From Bacteroidota bacterium (GTDB lineage: Bacteria; Bacteroidota; Bacteroidia; Flavobacteriales; Flavobacteriaceae), in assembly GCA_006227965.1 (NCBI GenBank), contig SBFL01000229.1:1-5621 (forward strand): 5,621 nt of DNA, in the 5' to 3' direction. Every line of letters begins with the position of its first letter. The first letter of the stretch is position 1. Both the position numbers and the translations under genes were made by a program. Positions 1 through 5,100 of this stretch are shown piece after piece. The notes beneath the pieces are model-generated. The model was not told the DNA's origin. It was given only the letters and a program-made list of their open reading frames with translations, and searched no databases.

Positions 1-307
1 TTTTCCCCCGAAGGCACGCTTTTTTAATTACTGTCAAACTCAGTTGTCCCCTTCAAAGTTTAAGAATAAGTTAATTGTTTTAAACAAATTATAATAAAAT
101 GATTGCAAGGAATAAATTGAAAAAACTAAGGGAAATTAAGACTCAATGCCTGCCCATCTGACGGACTGCCCACAACCGGCTGCATTACCGGGTAACTACT
201 GAACTTTGAACCTGTATTTTTAGGTCAACTTCCCATTTATAGGTATTTTTAAAGGTCAGGAGGGACCCGATGCAGGGTTTTCCCCGGCAAATTAAACGAA
301 GCACTAT
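1..307. other. AT-rich non-coding region upstream of fabH
   Basis: No convincing gene is visible: all forward frames open at the left edge stop by about position 120 and give no recognisable protein. The stretch is AT-rich, especially 60-140, unlike the GC-rich genes to its right. Small repeats are visible. A 9-bp inverted pair TTCAAAGTT (52-60) and AACTTTGAA (202-210) is present. TTGTTT/AAACAA forms a near-palindrome at 75-87. CTGCCCA is directly repeated at 150-156 and 166-172. A similar pair GTATTTTTAGGTCA (214-227) and GTATTTTTAAAGGTCA (243-258) lies just before the gene. I found no good match to the Bacteroidota -33 TTTG / -7 TAnnTTTG promoter with correct spacing, so the fabH promoter is not located. 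Confidence 0.6.
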
Positions 308-1326
308 ATGTATAATTCAAAGATTACAGGGCTTGGATTTTACGTTCCGGACCACGTGGTGACCAATGATGACCTTTCTAAAAGCATGGAGACCAGTGAT
401 GAATGGATTCAGGAGCGAACCGGTATAAAGGAAAGACGCCATGTGGTTGGTGATGCCGATACTACAACAGCCATGGGCGTGAAGGCAGCCCGCATGCAGC
501 CCGCATAGCTATTGAAAGGGCAGGTATCGACAAGCAGGAGATCGATTTTATCGTATTTGCCACCCTGAGTCCGGACTATTATTTTCCGGGTCCGGGAGTC
601 CTGGTACAGCGGGATCTTGGCCTTCGTACGGTAGGGGCCCTGGATGTGCGCAATCAGTGTTCCGGCTTTGTTTATGGCTTGTCTGTCGCGGACCAGTATA
701 TCAAGACAGGAATGTATAAGAACATCCTGGTCGTGGGCTCCGAGCTGCACTCCAAGGGACTGGACATGACAACCCGGGGAAGGGGTGTTTCCGTCATTTT
801 CGGGGACGGGGCCGGGGCCGCGGTCCTGAGCCGGGAGGAAGATCCCGAAAAAGGCATCCTGTCCTCTCACCTTCACAGCGAAGGGGAGCATGCAGAAGAG
901 CTATCCCTGATCGCGCCCGGAATGGGCAAACGCTGGGTATCTGATATCCTGAGGGATAACGACCCGGAAGATGTGTCCTATTATCCCTACATGAACGGTC
1001 AGTTCGTATTTAAGAATGCAGTGGTCCGTTTCAGTGAGGTCATCATGGAAGGGTTGAAGACCAATCAACTGCAGCCTTCGGACATCGACATGCTGATTCC
1101 GCACCAGGCCAATCTGAGGATCTCCCAGTTCATTCAGAAGAAATTCGGCCTGTCAGATGACCAGGTATACAACAACATCATGCGATACGGGAACACCACC
1201 GCTGCCAGCATCCCCATCGCACTAACAGAAGCCTGGGAAGAAGGTAAAATCAGGGAGGGGGACCTGATAGTACTGGCCGCGTTTGGCAGTGGCTTTACCT
1301 GGGGGAGCGTAATTATCCGCTGGTAA
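308..1326 (+). pseudogene. fabH: Beta-ketoacyl-ACP synthase III (FabH family), frameshifted by an 11-bp tandem duplication
   Basis: FabH-type enzymes condense an acyl-CoA with malonyl-ACP to start fatty-acid chains. The N-terminal piece (308-508) carries the family start GLGFYVPDHVVTND and EWIQERTGI, then ends at TAG 506-508 after 66 residues. The rest continues in another frame, open from 454, to TAA 1324-1326. Dropping one copy of the 11-bp repeat at 485-506 joins the two exactly (KAAR-IAIERAG) into 335 residues, close to the usual FabH length. The catalytic triad is intact in the restored protein: Cys114 in NQCSGF (codon 658), His262 in PHQAN (1102) and Asn292 in GNTTAAS (1192). The Cys-His distance is about 16 residues longer than in E. 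coli FabH. The ATG at 308 was chosen because it gives the normal N-terminus. As written, the downstream piece has only a poor start (GTG 646) and lacks the N-terminal core, so it is probably inactive. It does not sit in the rpmF-fabH-acc cluster typical of the housekeeping copy, so it may be an accessory paralogue. A sequencing error or a reversible switch is possible. Confidence 0.9.
485..506 (+). repeat. Perfect 11-bp tandem duplication inside fabH
   Basis: The unit GCAGCCCGCAT occurs twice head to tail (485-495 and 496-506) with no partial third copy on either side. Because 11 is not a multiple of three, the second copy shifts the frame and brings TAG into register immediately afterwards. 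The junction creates the palindrome GCATGC. One copy gives the expected family sequence, so the second is the derived state. Confidence 0.95.
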
Positions 1327-1342
1327 TCACTAGCGGGCTTTT
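1317..1342 (+). terminator. Hairpin over the fabH stop codon, weak intrinsic terminator candidate
   Basis: CCGCTGGT (1317-1324) pairs with ACTAGCGG (1329-1336) around an AATC tetraloop, giving eight pairs with one G.U. The fabH TAA overlaps the loop. It is followed by GCTTTTG, so the T-run is only four long. It lies 3-4 nt before the ATG of the next gene, so it could partly terminate transcription after fabH or limit translation of the second gene. I cannot decide between these from sequence. Confidence 0.4.
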
Positions 1343-1345
1343 GAA

Positions 1346-1903
1346 ATGGGAAAACAGCTTACCTCACTTAGCAACCGCCTGATCGATTTTATCGAGGATC
1401 AGCCGATCTTCTTCGTAGCCACGGCCATGAAGGAGGGGCGCATCAATCTTTCACCCAAGGGGATGGATACCCTGCGGATCCCTGATCCAAACACGGTACT
1501 GTGGCTTAACCTTACGGGGAGCGGGAATGAGACGGCCGCGCACCTCAGGGCAGACCCCCGCATCACCATTAAGTGGTGTACCTTCAAAGGAGAGCCGAGG
1601 ATCCTAAGGGTTTACGGCACGGCAAGGACCTACGCTGAAGGCACCGATTTCTGGGAGCGCCACTCGGGGTTGTTCCCCGAATATGCAGGCAGCCGCCAAC
1701 TGGTGGCCGTTCGGGTTGCCTCAGTACTTATCTCTTGTGGCATGGGAGTACCCCTTATGGAATATAAGGGTGAACGCGAACTCCTGGAACCCTGGGCCTC
1801 TGGCCTGGGATTGGAGGGGATGCATGCCTACAGGCAGGCCAAGAATACCAAAAGCCTGGATGGCCATCCTACCGACATCCCCGACGAGAATAGAAAACCC
1901 TGA
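1346..1903 (+). CDS. Pyridoxamine 5'-phosphate oxidase-like flavin split-barrel protein
   Basis: This 185-residue protein belongs to the pyridoxamine-phosphate oxidase (PPOX) superfamily, small FMN- or F420-binding split barrels. In this subgroup (PF01243-like) the real substrate is usually unknown. Visible family signatures are IFFVATA (residues 21-27), GRINLSPKGMD (31-41) and VLWLNLTGSGNETAAHL (51-67), the last expected to help shape the flavin-phosphate pocket. LRVYGTAR (87-94) and SCGMGVPLMEY (130-140) are also typical. The length is normal for the subgroup and no membrane segment or signal peptide is seen, so it should be cytosolic. ATG 1346 puts the first helix (LTSLSNRLIDFIE) at the expected place. 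It starts 19 bp after fabH on the same strand and could be co-transcribed, though the hairpin at 1317-1342 lies between. It is unlikely to be true PdxH, since the subgroup's sequence is different. The specific reaction is not predicted. Confidence 0.88.
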   Translation: MGKQLTSLSNRLIDFIEDQPIFFVATAMKEGRINLSPKGMDTLRIPDPNTVLWLNLTGSGNETAAHLRADPRITIKWCTFKGEPRILRVYGTARTYAEGTDFWERHSGLFPEYAGSRQLVAVRVASVLISCGMGVPLMEYKGERELLEPWASGLGLEGMHAYRQAKNTKSLDGHPTDIPDENRKP

Positions 1904-1924
1904 CCTTCACAGCCAGGGTTCTCT
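1892..1924. terminator. Inverted repeat at the end of the PPOX gene, probable bidirectional terminator
   Basis: AACCCTG (1896-1902) pairs with CAGGGTT (1914-1920) around an 11-nt loop. After one mismatch, three more pairs extend the stem to about 1892-1924. The forward stop codon TGA (1901-1903) lies within it. On the plus strand it is followed by CTCTTTG. On the minus strand the stem is followed by TTTTCTATT, the better T-rich tail. It lies between convergent genes and could serve both. Confidence 0.45.
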
Positions 1925-1931
1925 TTGAGCA

Positions 1932-1970
1932 GCCCCGGGCAAGGTTAACCAACCAATCCCTTCCCGGGCC
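1932..1970. terminator. GC-rich hairpin between convergent genes
   Basis: CCCGGG-c-AAGG (1934-1944) pairs with CCTTCCCGGG (1959-1968), ten pairs with one bulged C and a 14-nt loop. It lies just beyond the stop codon of the outer-membrane gene on the minus strand. Neither side has a T-run, so it is more likely a 3'-end protective structure or part of a compound terminator with 1892-1924 than a complete intrinsic terminator. Confidence 0.35.
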
Positions 1971-1986
1971 GCAACCGTGTCTCTAA

Positions 1987-4443
1987 TTAGAAAAGCCCGC
2001 CGCTTCCCTGTTTGGTGTTCCTGTCGCGGTTCTTCCGCCTAAGGGCCTGGTTCTTCCCACTTCCGAACCGGTAGGAAAGCCCCATAAAGAGATTCTGGCT
2101 TTCCCAGTTGAATTCCCCGTTTTGTACAAAGGGCTGGTCTCCGTCAAAGGCAAACCTCATGGTGTTGAAAACGTCGTTGAAGTTCACACTCAGGGTTCCC
2201 TTTCCCCCGGCAAAGCTATAGCGTGCCCCTGTGTTAATGAAGTACATGGGCTTGGCAGTGAACTGTATGGTCCGGTTCTGACCCCGGTAATACCCAAATA
2301 CCTGGAAGCTGAGTTTTTCGGTGGCTTTGAAGGTATTGTTCATCCTGAAATTCCAGGCGGTGTTATCAACTTCCAGTTCCTCTACAACGATATCCTCCAG
2401 GGTGGCTTCCGAATTGTCGGTCAGGAGGCGTTCGGTCCGCCCCCGCTGTGTTTGCTGATACAGGTCGAAACTGGCATTGATGCTCCACCATTTAATCGGT
2501 TTTATATTGGCCGAGACCTCAATCCCATATGCAGAAGTGTCGTCAAAGTTGTCAAAGGTCAGGATAATGCGATTCAGGTCAAGCCGGTCCACATAAACCG
2601 CCCTGTTGATCTCATCCTTGATCTTTCGGTAAAATACACCGGAAGTAAGGCTTCCCAACTTGAACCTGTAGGTATAATTGGCTTCGATGGAATTGGTAAA
2701 CTGGGGTACCAGGCTGGGATTCCCAAAAGAGGAAATCAGGGGCGTCGCAAATTCGCGGATTGGGTTTACCTGGGTCAGGCCAGGCCGGTCAACCCTTCGG
2801 CTGTAACTGAGCTGATACTGATTTTTTTCACTTGGGGTGTACGAGAGAAAGCCTGAGGGATAGACTTCTGTGTATGCATCGGTAAAGGACCGGACCTGGT
2901 TCGTATCCGCCTCCACAGTAACATCTTCCACCCGGACCCCGACCTGAAAAGACCATTTTTGGTAGTTGCGTCCATAAGTCGCGTAGGCGGAATAAATGTC
3001 CATCCCGTATATGAATTCCGTACTAGGTGTAGGTACCAGCTCACCATCCGGATTATAGGAAAAACCAGTTGAACTGTAATCTACATCGGTTTCAAATAAT
3101 CGCGCTTCCAGACCAAATTCCAGTTTTGAAATAGAGTCCAGTGGGTTTACGTAGTCCAGGTTAGCGATGGTCTGCTGTCGCTCGGTATCCACGAAATCCA
3201 TGTAATCTGGCAATGGTGTGCCTCCGGTGGACCGGAATTGTGCATCCTGCTCACTGTTAAACCGATTGAGGTCAAGTTCGAGCTCCAGGTGGTGCCCTTC
3301 CTTAGGAAATTGCCACTTATAGTCAAGATTGTACTGCTGATTGTGGTTGGTACTCACGTCTCCGAAATTCTGGAGGGTATTTCGGCTGGGGTCTTCGTAG
3401 TAGGTGACCTTCGTAGTGCCATTGCCGTCCCCGTCGAACACATTCTGGTTGGTGAAAAAGGAAATGGTGTGGGAATCGTTCAGATAGAAATCGATCCCTG
3501 CCTTGTACAGGTGAGATTTGTTGTTGTTCAGGAAATCGAATTCCTGCAGGGAATTCTCTTCGGTCCGGAAAATGAACCCGTCATTCACATATTTACCGAT
3601 GTTGTTACCGTAACTACCGTACAGGTTTACCTTCCCATTTCGGTAATTCAGGTCTACCGAACTGTTGAATTTGGCTTCAATCCCCTTGGTAAGGCCAATA
3701 TTTGCATTTCCGTTAAACCCGATATTGGCATTTTTGTGCAGGATGATGTTTATAAGGCCGGTGGTACCGTCAGGATTGTATTTGGCCGAAGGGTTCGTGA
3801 TCAGCTCAATAGATTTGATGGAAGTCGAAGGTATTTGCCTCAGGAGTTGATCTACTGGTACATTGGTGAGTTTTCCATCTACCATAACCCGGACATTAGT
3901 GTTTCCCCTCAGGCTGAGCTCACCAGTCTGTTGATTCACGTTCAGGGAGGGGATGTTGTTCATGATATCAGCCGCCGTGGCCCCGGTGGTGGTTAGATCT
4001 TTTCCGACGTTGACTACCTTGCGGTCGATCTTCTGTTCAATGGTAGTCCGTTCCGCAACGACTTCCACGCCGCTGAGCTCGGTGGTTTCCGATTCCAGGG
4101 AGATTGTCCCCAGCACCACCTTTTTTGTGTCGGATGAAATGCGGAAATCCATTTTGTGGGTTTTATAGCCGATAAACTGAATTTCAAGTACGAAATCTCC
4201 CTCTGGCAGCTTTTCGATCAGGAATTCCCCATCCTCTGTGGTGATCCCGCCTGTCAGCGTTTCCTGGCCGGAAGCGGTTTTAATGACCACGGAGGCATAG
4301 GACACGGCGTCACCGTGCTGCTGGTCAATGACTTTTCCGGATACGGATCCGTTTTTAAGATCTGTTGCGGGATCGGGGATTAAAGCCAGGGCAGGCAGGG
4401 AGGTCATTAGGAGGGCTCCCCACAATAGCAGGTGGGTTTTCAT
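1987..4443 (-). CDS. Outer-membrane beta-barrel protein, TonB-dependent-receptor-like (OMP_b-brl_3 type)
   Basis: An 818-residue outer-membrane protein whose substrate I cannot name. MKTHLLLWGALLMTSLPALA is a clear Sec signal peptide, cleaved near residue 20, which supports ATG at 4443. Residues about 32-118 form a CarboxypepD_reg-like beta-sandwich (SGKVID, DGEFLIEKLPEGDFVL, IQFIGYKT). Residues about 122-238 are a TonB-receptor plug, with VEVVAE at its start, then ADIMNNIPSLNV, LRGNTNVRVMVDG, IKSIELITNPSAKY and GLINIILHK. The remainder is alternating aromatic/polar strands of the barrel, with LSYSRRVDRPGLTQVNP typical of this subgroup. The last strand, LFMGLSYRF, is followed by a basic, Gly-rich tail (LRRKNRDRNTKQGSGGLF) instead of ending at the barrel. 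It is shorter than SusC proteins and has no SusD partner next to it, so it is not a polysaccharide-utilisation pair. An ECF-type promoter lies about 40 bp upstream, and its start codon is the predicted target of the RNA described at 4550-4675. Confidence 0.9.
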   Translation of the reverse strand: MKTHLLLWGALLMTSLPALALIPDPATDLKNGSVSGKVIDQQHGDAVSYASVVIKTASGQETLTGGITTEDGEFLIEKLPEGDFVLEIQFIGYKTHKMDFRISSDTKKVVLGTISLESETTELSGVEVVAERTTIEQKIDRKVVNVGKDLTTTGATAADIMNNIPSLNVNQQTGELSLRGNTNVRVMVDGKLTNVPVDQLLRQIPSTSIKSIELITNPSAKYNPDGTTGLINIILHKNANIGFNGNANIGLTKGIEAKFNSSVDLNYRNGKVNLYGSYGNNIGKYVNDGFIFRTEENSLQEFDFLNNNKSHLYKAGIDFYLNDSHTISFFTNQNVFDGDGNGTTKVTYYEDPSRNTLQNFGDVSTNHNQQYNLDYKWQFPKEGHHLELELDLNRFNSEQDAQFRSTGGTPLPDYMDFVDTERQQTIANLDYVNPLDSISKLEFGLEARLFETDVDYSSTGFSYNPDGELVPTPSTEFIYGMDIYSAYATYGRNYQKWSFQVGVRVEDVTVEADTNQVRSFTDAYTEVYPSGFLSYTPSEKNQYQLSYSRRVDRPGLTQVNPIREFATPLISSFGNPSLVPQFTNSIEANYTYRFKLGSLTSGVFYRKIKDEINRAVYVDRLDLNRIILTFDNFDDTSAYGIEVSANIKPIKWWSINASFDLYQQTQRGRTERLLTDNSEATLEDIVVEELEVDNTAWNFRMNNTFKATEKLSFQVFGYYRGQNRTIQFTAKPMYFINTGARYSFAGGKGTLSVNFNDVFNTMRFAFDGDQPFVQNGEFNWESQNLFMGLSYRFGSGKNQALRRKNRDRNTKQGSGGLF

Positions 4444-4452
4444 AACGGTTCG
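4440..4452 (-). promoter_or_regulatory. Predicted antisense target site over the outer-membrane gene start codon
   Basis: On the minus strand the mRNA reads CGAACCGUUAUGA here, including AUG 4443-4441. It is complementary to the loop of the hairpin at 4556-4593 (4566-4579, minus strand UCAUAAAUGGUUCG). There are 13 pairs, one a G.U wobble, with a single bulged A on the small-RNA side. Pairing would block ribosome entry. In a continuous long transcript the same two segments could pair in cis. This is a prediction from complementarity only. Confidence 0.4.
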
Positions 4453-4480
4453 AATTTGATGATTGATTGATGATACTAAC

Positions 4481-4508
4481 TAGACGAACCTTTCGCCAAG
4501 ATGTTACA
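4481..4508 (-). promoter_or_regulatory. ECF-sigma-type promoter P1 of the outer-membrane gene
   Basis: On the minus strand TGTAAC (4508-4503) is followed after exactly 16 nt by CGTCTA (4486-4481). An AAC-containing -35 and CGTC-containing -10 at this spacing are characteristic of ECF (group 4) sigma factors, for example the B. subtilis sigma-X, -M and -W type. The predicted start is near 4476, giving a leader of about 33 nt before ATG 4443. The same 11 fixed positions recur at P2 (4680-4706) with an unrelated spacer, which argues for selection rather than chance. The sigma factor is not in this window. Confidence 0.6.
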
Positions 4509-4549
4509 GGGGGGTGGGAATTAATTGAATTGCTCCTGATACCTGTACC

Positions 4550-4593
4550 AAAAATGAAACCCCGCCGAACCATTTATGAGACGACGGGGCTTC
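4550..4593 (-). terminator. Intrinsic terminator of the candidate small RNA
   Basis: On the minus strand GAAGCCCCGTCG (4593-4582) pairs with CGGCGGGGTTTC (4567-4556), ten of twelve positions, around a 14-nt loop (4581-4568). It is followed by ATTTTTGG, so the stem runs into TTTCATTTTT. The reverse direction ends in CTTCTATC and is a poorer terminator, so the minus strand is favoured. No minus-strand gene lies immediately upstream, which is why a small RNA or attenuated leader is proposed. Confidence 0.5.
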
Positions 4594-4594
4594 T

Positions 4595-4665
4595 ATCATT
4601 GCCTGGCCCTACTAAACACTAACCATTAACTAAAGAACACGGCCGGGTCAATGATGGTCTTTTTT
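4595..4665 (+). other. 14-bp hairpin with long loop, followed by a T6 run on the plus strand
   Basis: ATCATTG (4595-4601) and CCTGGCC (4602-4608) pair with GGCCGGG (4641-4647) and CAATGAT (4649-4655). This gives fourteen pairs including one U.G, with one bulged T at 4648. The 32-nt loop (4609-4640) has three ACTAA motifs, at 4611, 4618 and 4629. Downstream on the plus strand comes GGTCTTTTTTGC, so it may also end plus-strand transcription ahead of the CoA-binding gene. On the minus strand the same element is the first hairpin of the candidate small RNA. Confidence 0.5.
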
Positions 4666-4697
4666 GCTATGCACTTTAAAGACGAAAATTCCATAGC
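4666..4697. repeat. GCTATG/CATAGC inverted repeat around the P2 -10 region
   Basis: GCTATG (4666-4671) and CATAGC (4692-4697) are perfect 6-bp inverted arms separated by 20 bp. The left arm falls near the predicted P2 transcription start and the right arm in the P2 spacer, so it could be an operator or a weak hairpin. Six-bp arms can arise by chance. Confidence 0.25.
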
Positions 4698-4706
4698 TTC
4701 GTTACA
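4680..4706 (-). promoter_or_regulatory. ECF-sigma-type promoter P2
   Basis: On the minus strand TGTAAC (4706-4701) is followed after 16 nt by CGTCTT (4684-4679). This matches P1 at all 11 positions of TGTAAC-N16-CGTCT, while the spacers are unrelated. It points toward the outer-membrane gene but lies about 240 bp from its ATG, just ahead of the two hairpins. Predicted start is near 4675. It lies within the upstream region of the divergent CoA-binding gene, so the two promoters may interfere. Confidence 0.55.
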
Positions 4707-4734
4707 CAGGTTAACATGATTTAACAGGAATCCC

Positions 4735-5094
4735 ATGAAAAAAACCCTGGTCTTCGGGGCTTCGGTAAAACCATACCGGTACAGTTACATAGCCATCCGC
4801 AGGCTCGTGGATGCCGGGGTTCAAACTGAGGCCTTTGGGCAGAAGGAGGGACGGGTCAAAGGCGTTCTTATACACACCAGCCTGGAAAGTTTTGCCGGTA
4901 TCCATACTGTGACCCTCTATATGAATCCCAGCCGGCAGAAGCCGTTTTACAAAGCCATCATCGACCTGAAACCCCAACGGGTAATATTCAACCCGGGCAC
5001 TGAAAACCCTGAATTTTACAGGCTACTTGAGGATCATGGAATTCATGTGGAGGTTGCATGTACCCTTGTAATGCTGTCCATGGACGTCTATTGA
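4735..5094 (+). CDS. CoA-binding domain protein (CoA_binding_2 family)
   Basis: A 119-residue single-domain Rossmann-fold protein of the CoA_binding_2 family (PF13380), related to the nucleotide-binding domain of succinyl-CoA synthetase alpha. The first strand and glycine loop are TLVFGAS (residues 4-10), followed by KPYRYSYIAIRRL. HTVTLYMNP (57-65) and the signature RVIFNPGTENPEF (82-94) are typical, and the end HVEVACTLVMLS (104-115) contains the commonly conserved Cys109. Length is normal and complete. The protein should be cytosolic. No partner or pathway is known for this family, and CoA or another nucleotide as ligand is inferred from the fold. ATG 4735 gives the expected start one residue before the first strand, and AGGA at 4726-4729 is a weak Shine-Dalgarno-like match. 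TTAACA is directly repeated at 4711-4716 and 4721-4726, one helical turn apart, just upstream. The stop codon is 6 bp from the convergent symporter's stop. Confidence 0.88.
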   Translation: MKKTLVFGASVKPYRYSYIAIRRLVDAGVQTEAFGQKEGRVKGVLIHTSLESFAGIHTVTLYMNPSRQKPFYKAIIDLKPQRVIFNPGTENPEFYRLLEDHGIHVEVACTLVMLSMDVY

Positions 5095-5100
5095 GGGAAG

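Larger units (their letters stand above)
4550..4675 (-). ncRNA. Candidate ECF-dependent small RNA upstream of the outer-membrane gene
   Basis: Transcription from P2 should begin near 4675 and run leftward through two hairpins (stems at 4595-4655 and 4556-4593), ending in the T-rich run at 4559-4550, about 125 nt in all. No start codon in it opens a plausible protein. On this strand the first stem is ATCATTG/CAATGAT, an A bulge, two pairs, one C.A mismatch and four GC pairs. Its 32-nt loop contains three TTAGT motifs. The second stem has a 14-nt loop complementary to the start codon region of the adjacent outer-membrane mRNA. The RNA could act in trans as a repressor, or, if the terminator is read through, be an alternative long leader. 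I do not recognise it as a known RNA family: no cobalamin, TPP or SRP RNA motif is seen. Strand, ends and function are inferred. Confidence 0.45.

Noticed and set aside
454..508. Programmed ribosomal frameshift in fabH
   Set aside because: The frames overlap here, but there is no slippery heptamer, and a perfect 11-bp duplication accounts for the shift exactly.
409..891. 160-residue open frame on the minus strand across fabH
   Set aside because: It lies opposite clear FabH sequence, shows no domain signature, and is explained as a shadow of a GC-rich gene.
2122..2856. 244-residue plus-strand open frame opposite the outer-membrane gene
   Set aside because: The minus-strand frame has a signal peptide, plug and barrel along its whole length. 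The opposite frame has no recognisable features.
3238..3996. 252-residue plus-strand open frame rich in Val/Ile opposite the outer-membrane gene
   Set aside because: The hydrophobic look is the antisense image of Asn/Asp/Tyr codons in the barrel, with no proper membrane-helix pattern or upstream signals.
1987..4443. SusC-type glycan importer
   Set aside because: At 818 residues it is short for SusC, the barrel motifs fit the OMP_b-brl_3 group better, and no SusD gene is adjacent.
4355..4573. 72-residue minus-strand frame overlapping the outer-membrane gene start
   Set aside because: Runs through the P1 promoter and into the signal-peptide region in another frame, with no family resemblance.
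4470..4622. 50-codon plus-strand frame beginning ATGATACTAACT in the intergenic region
   Set aside because: It crosses both the P1 promoter and the terminator hairpin and its sequence looks random. The structure of the DNA explains the region better.
4550..4700. Known riboswitch (cobalamin, TPP or similar) ahead of the outer-membrane gene
   Set aside because: None of the conserved core motifs of these riboswitches could be seen.
4711..4977. 88-residue minus-strand frame opposite the CoA-binding gene
   Set aside because: Shadow of a well-recognised CoA_binding_2 protein, with no signature of its own.
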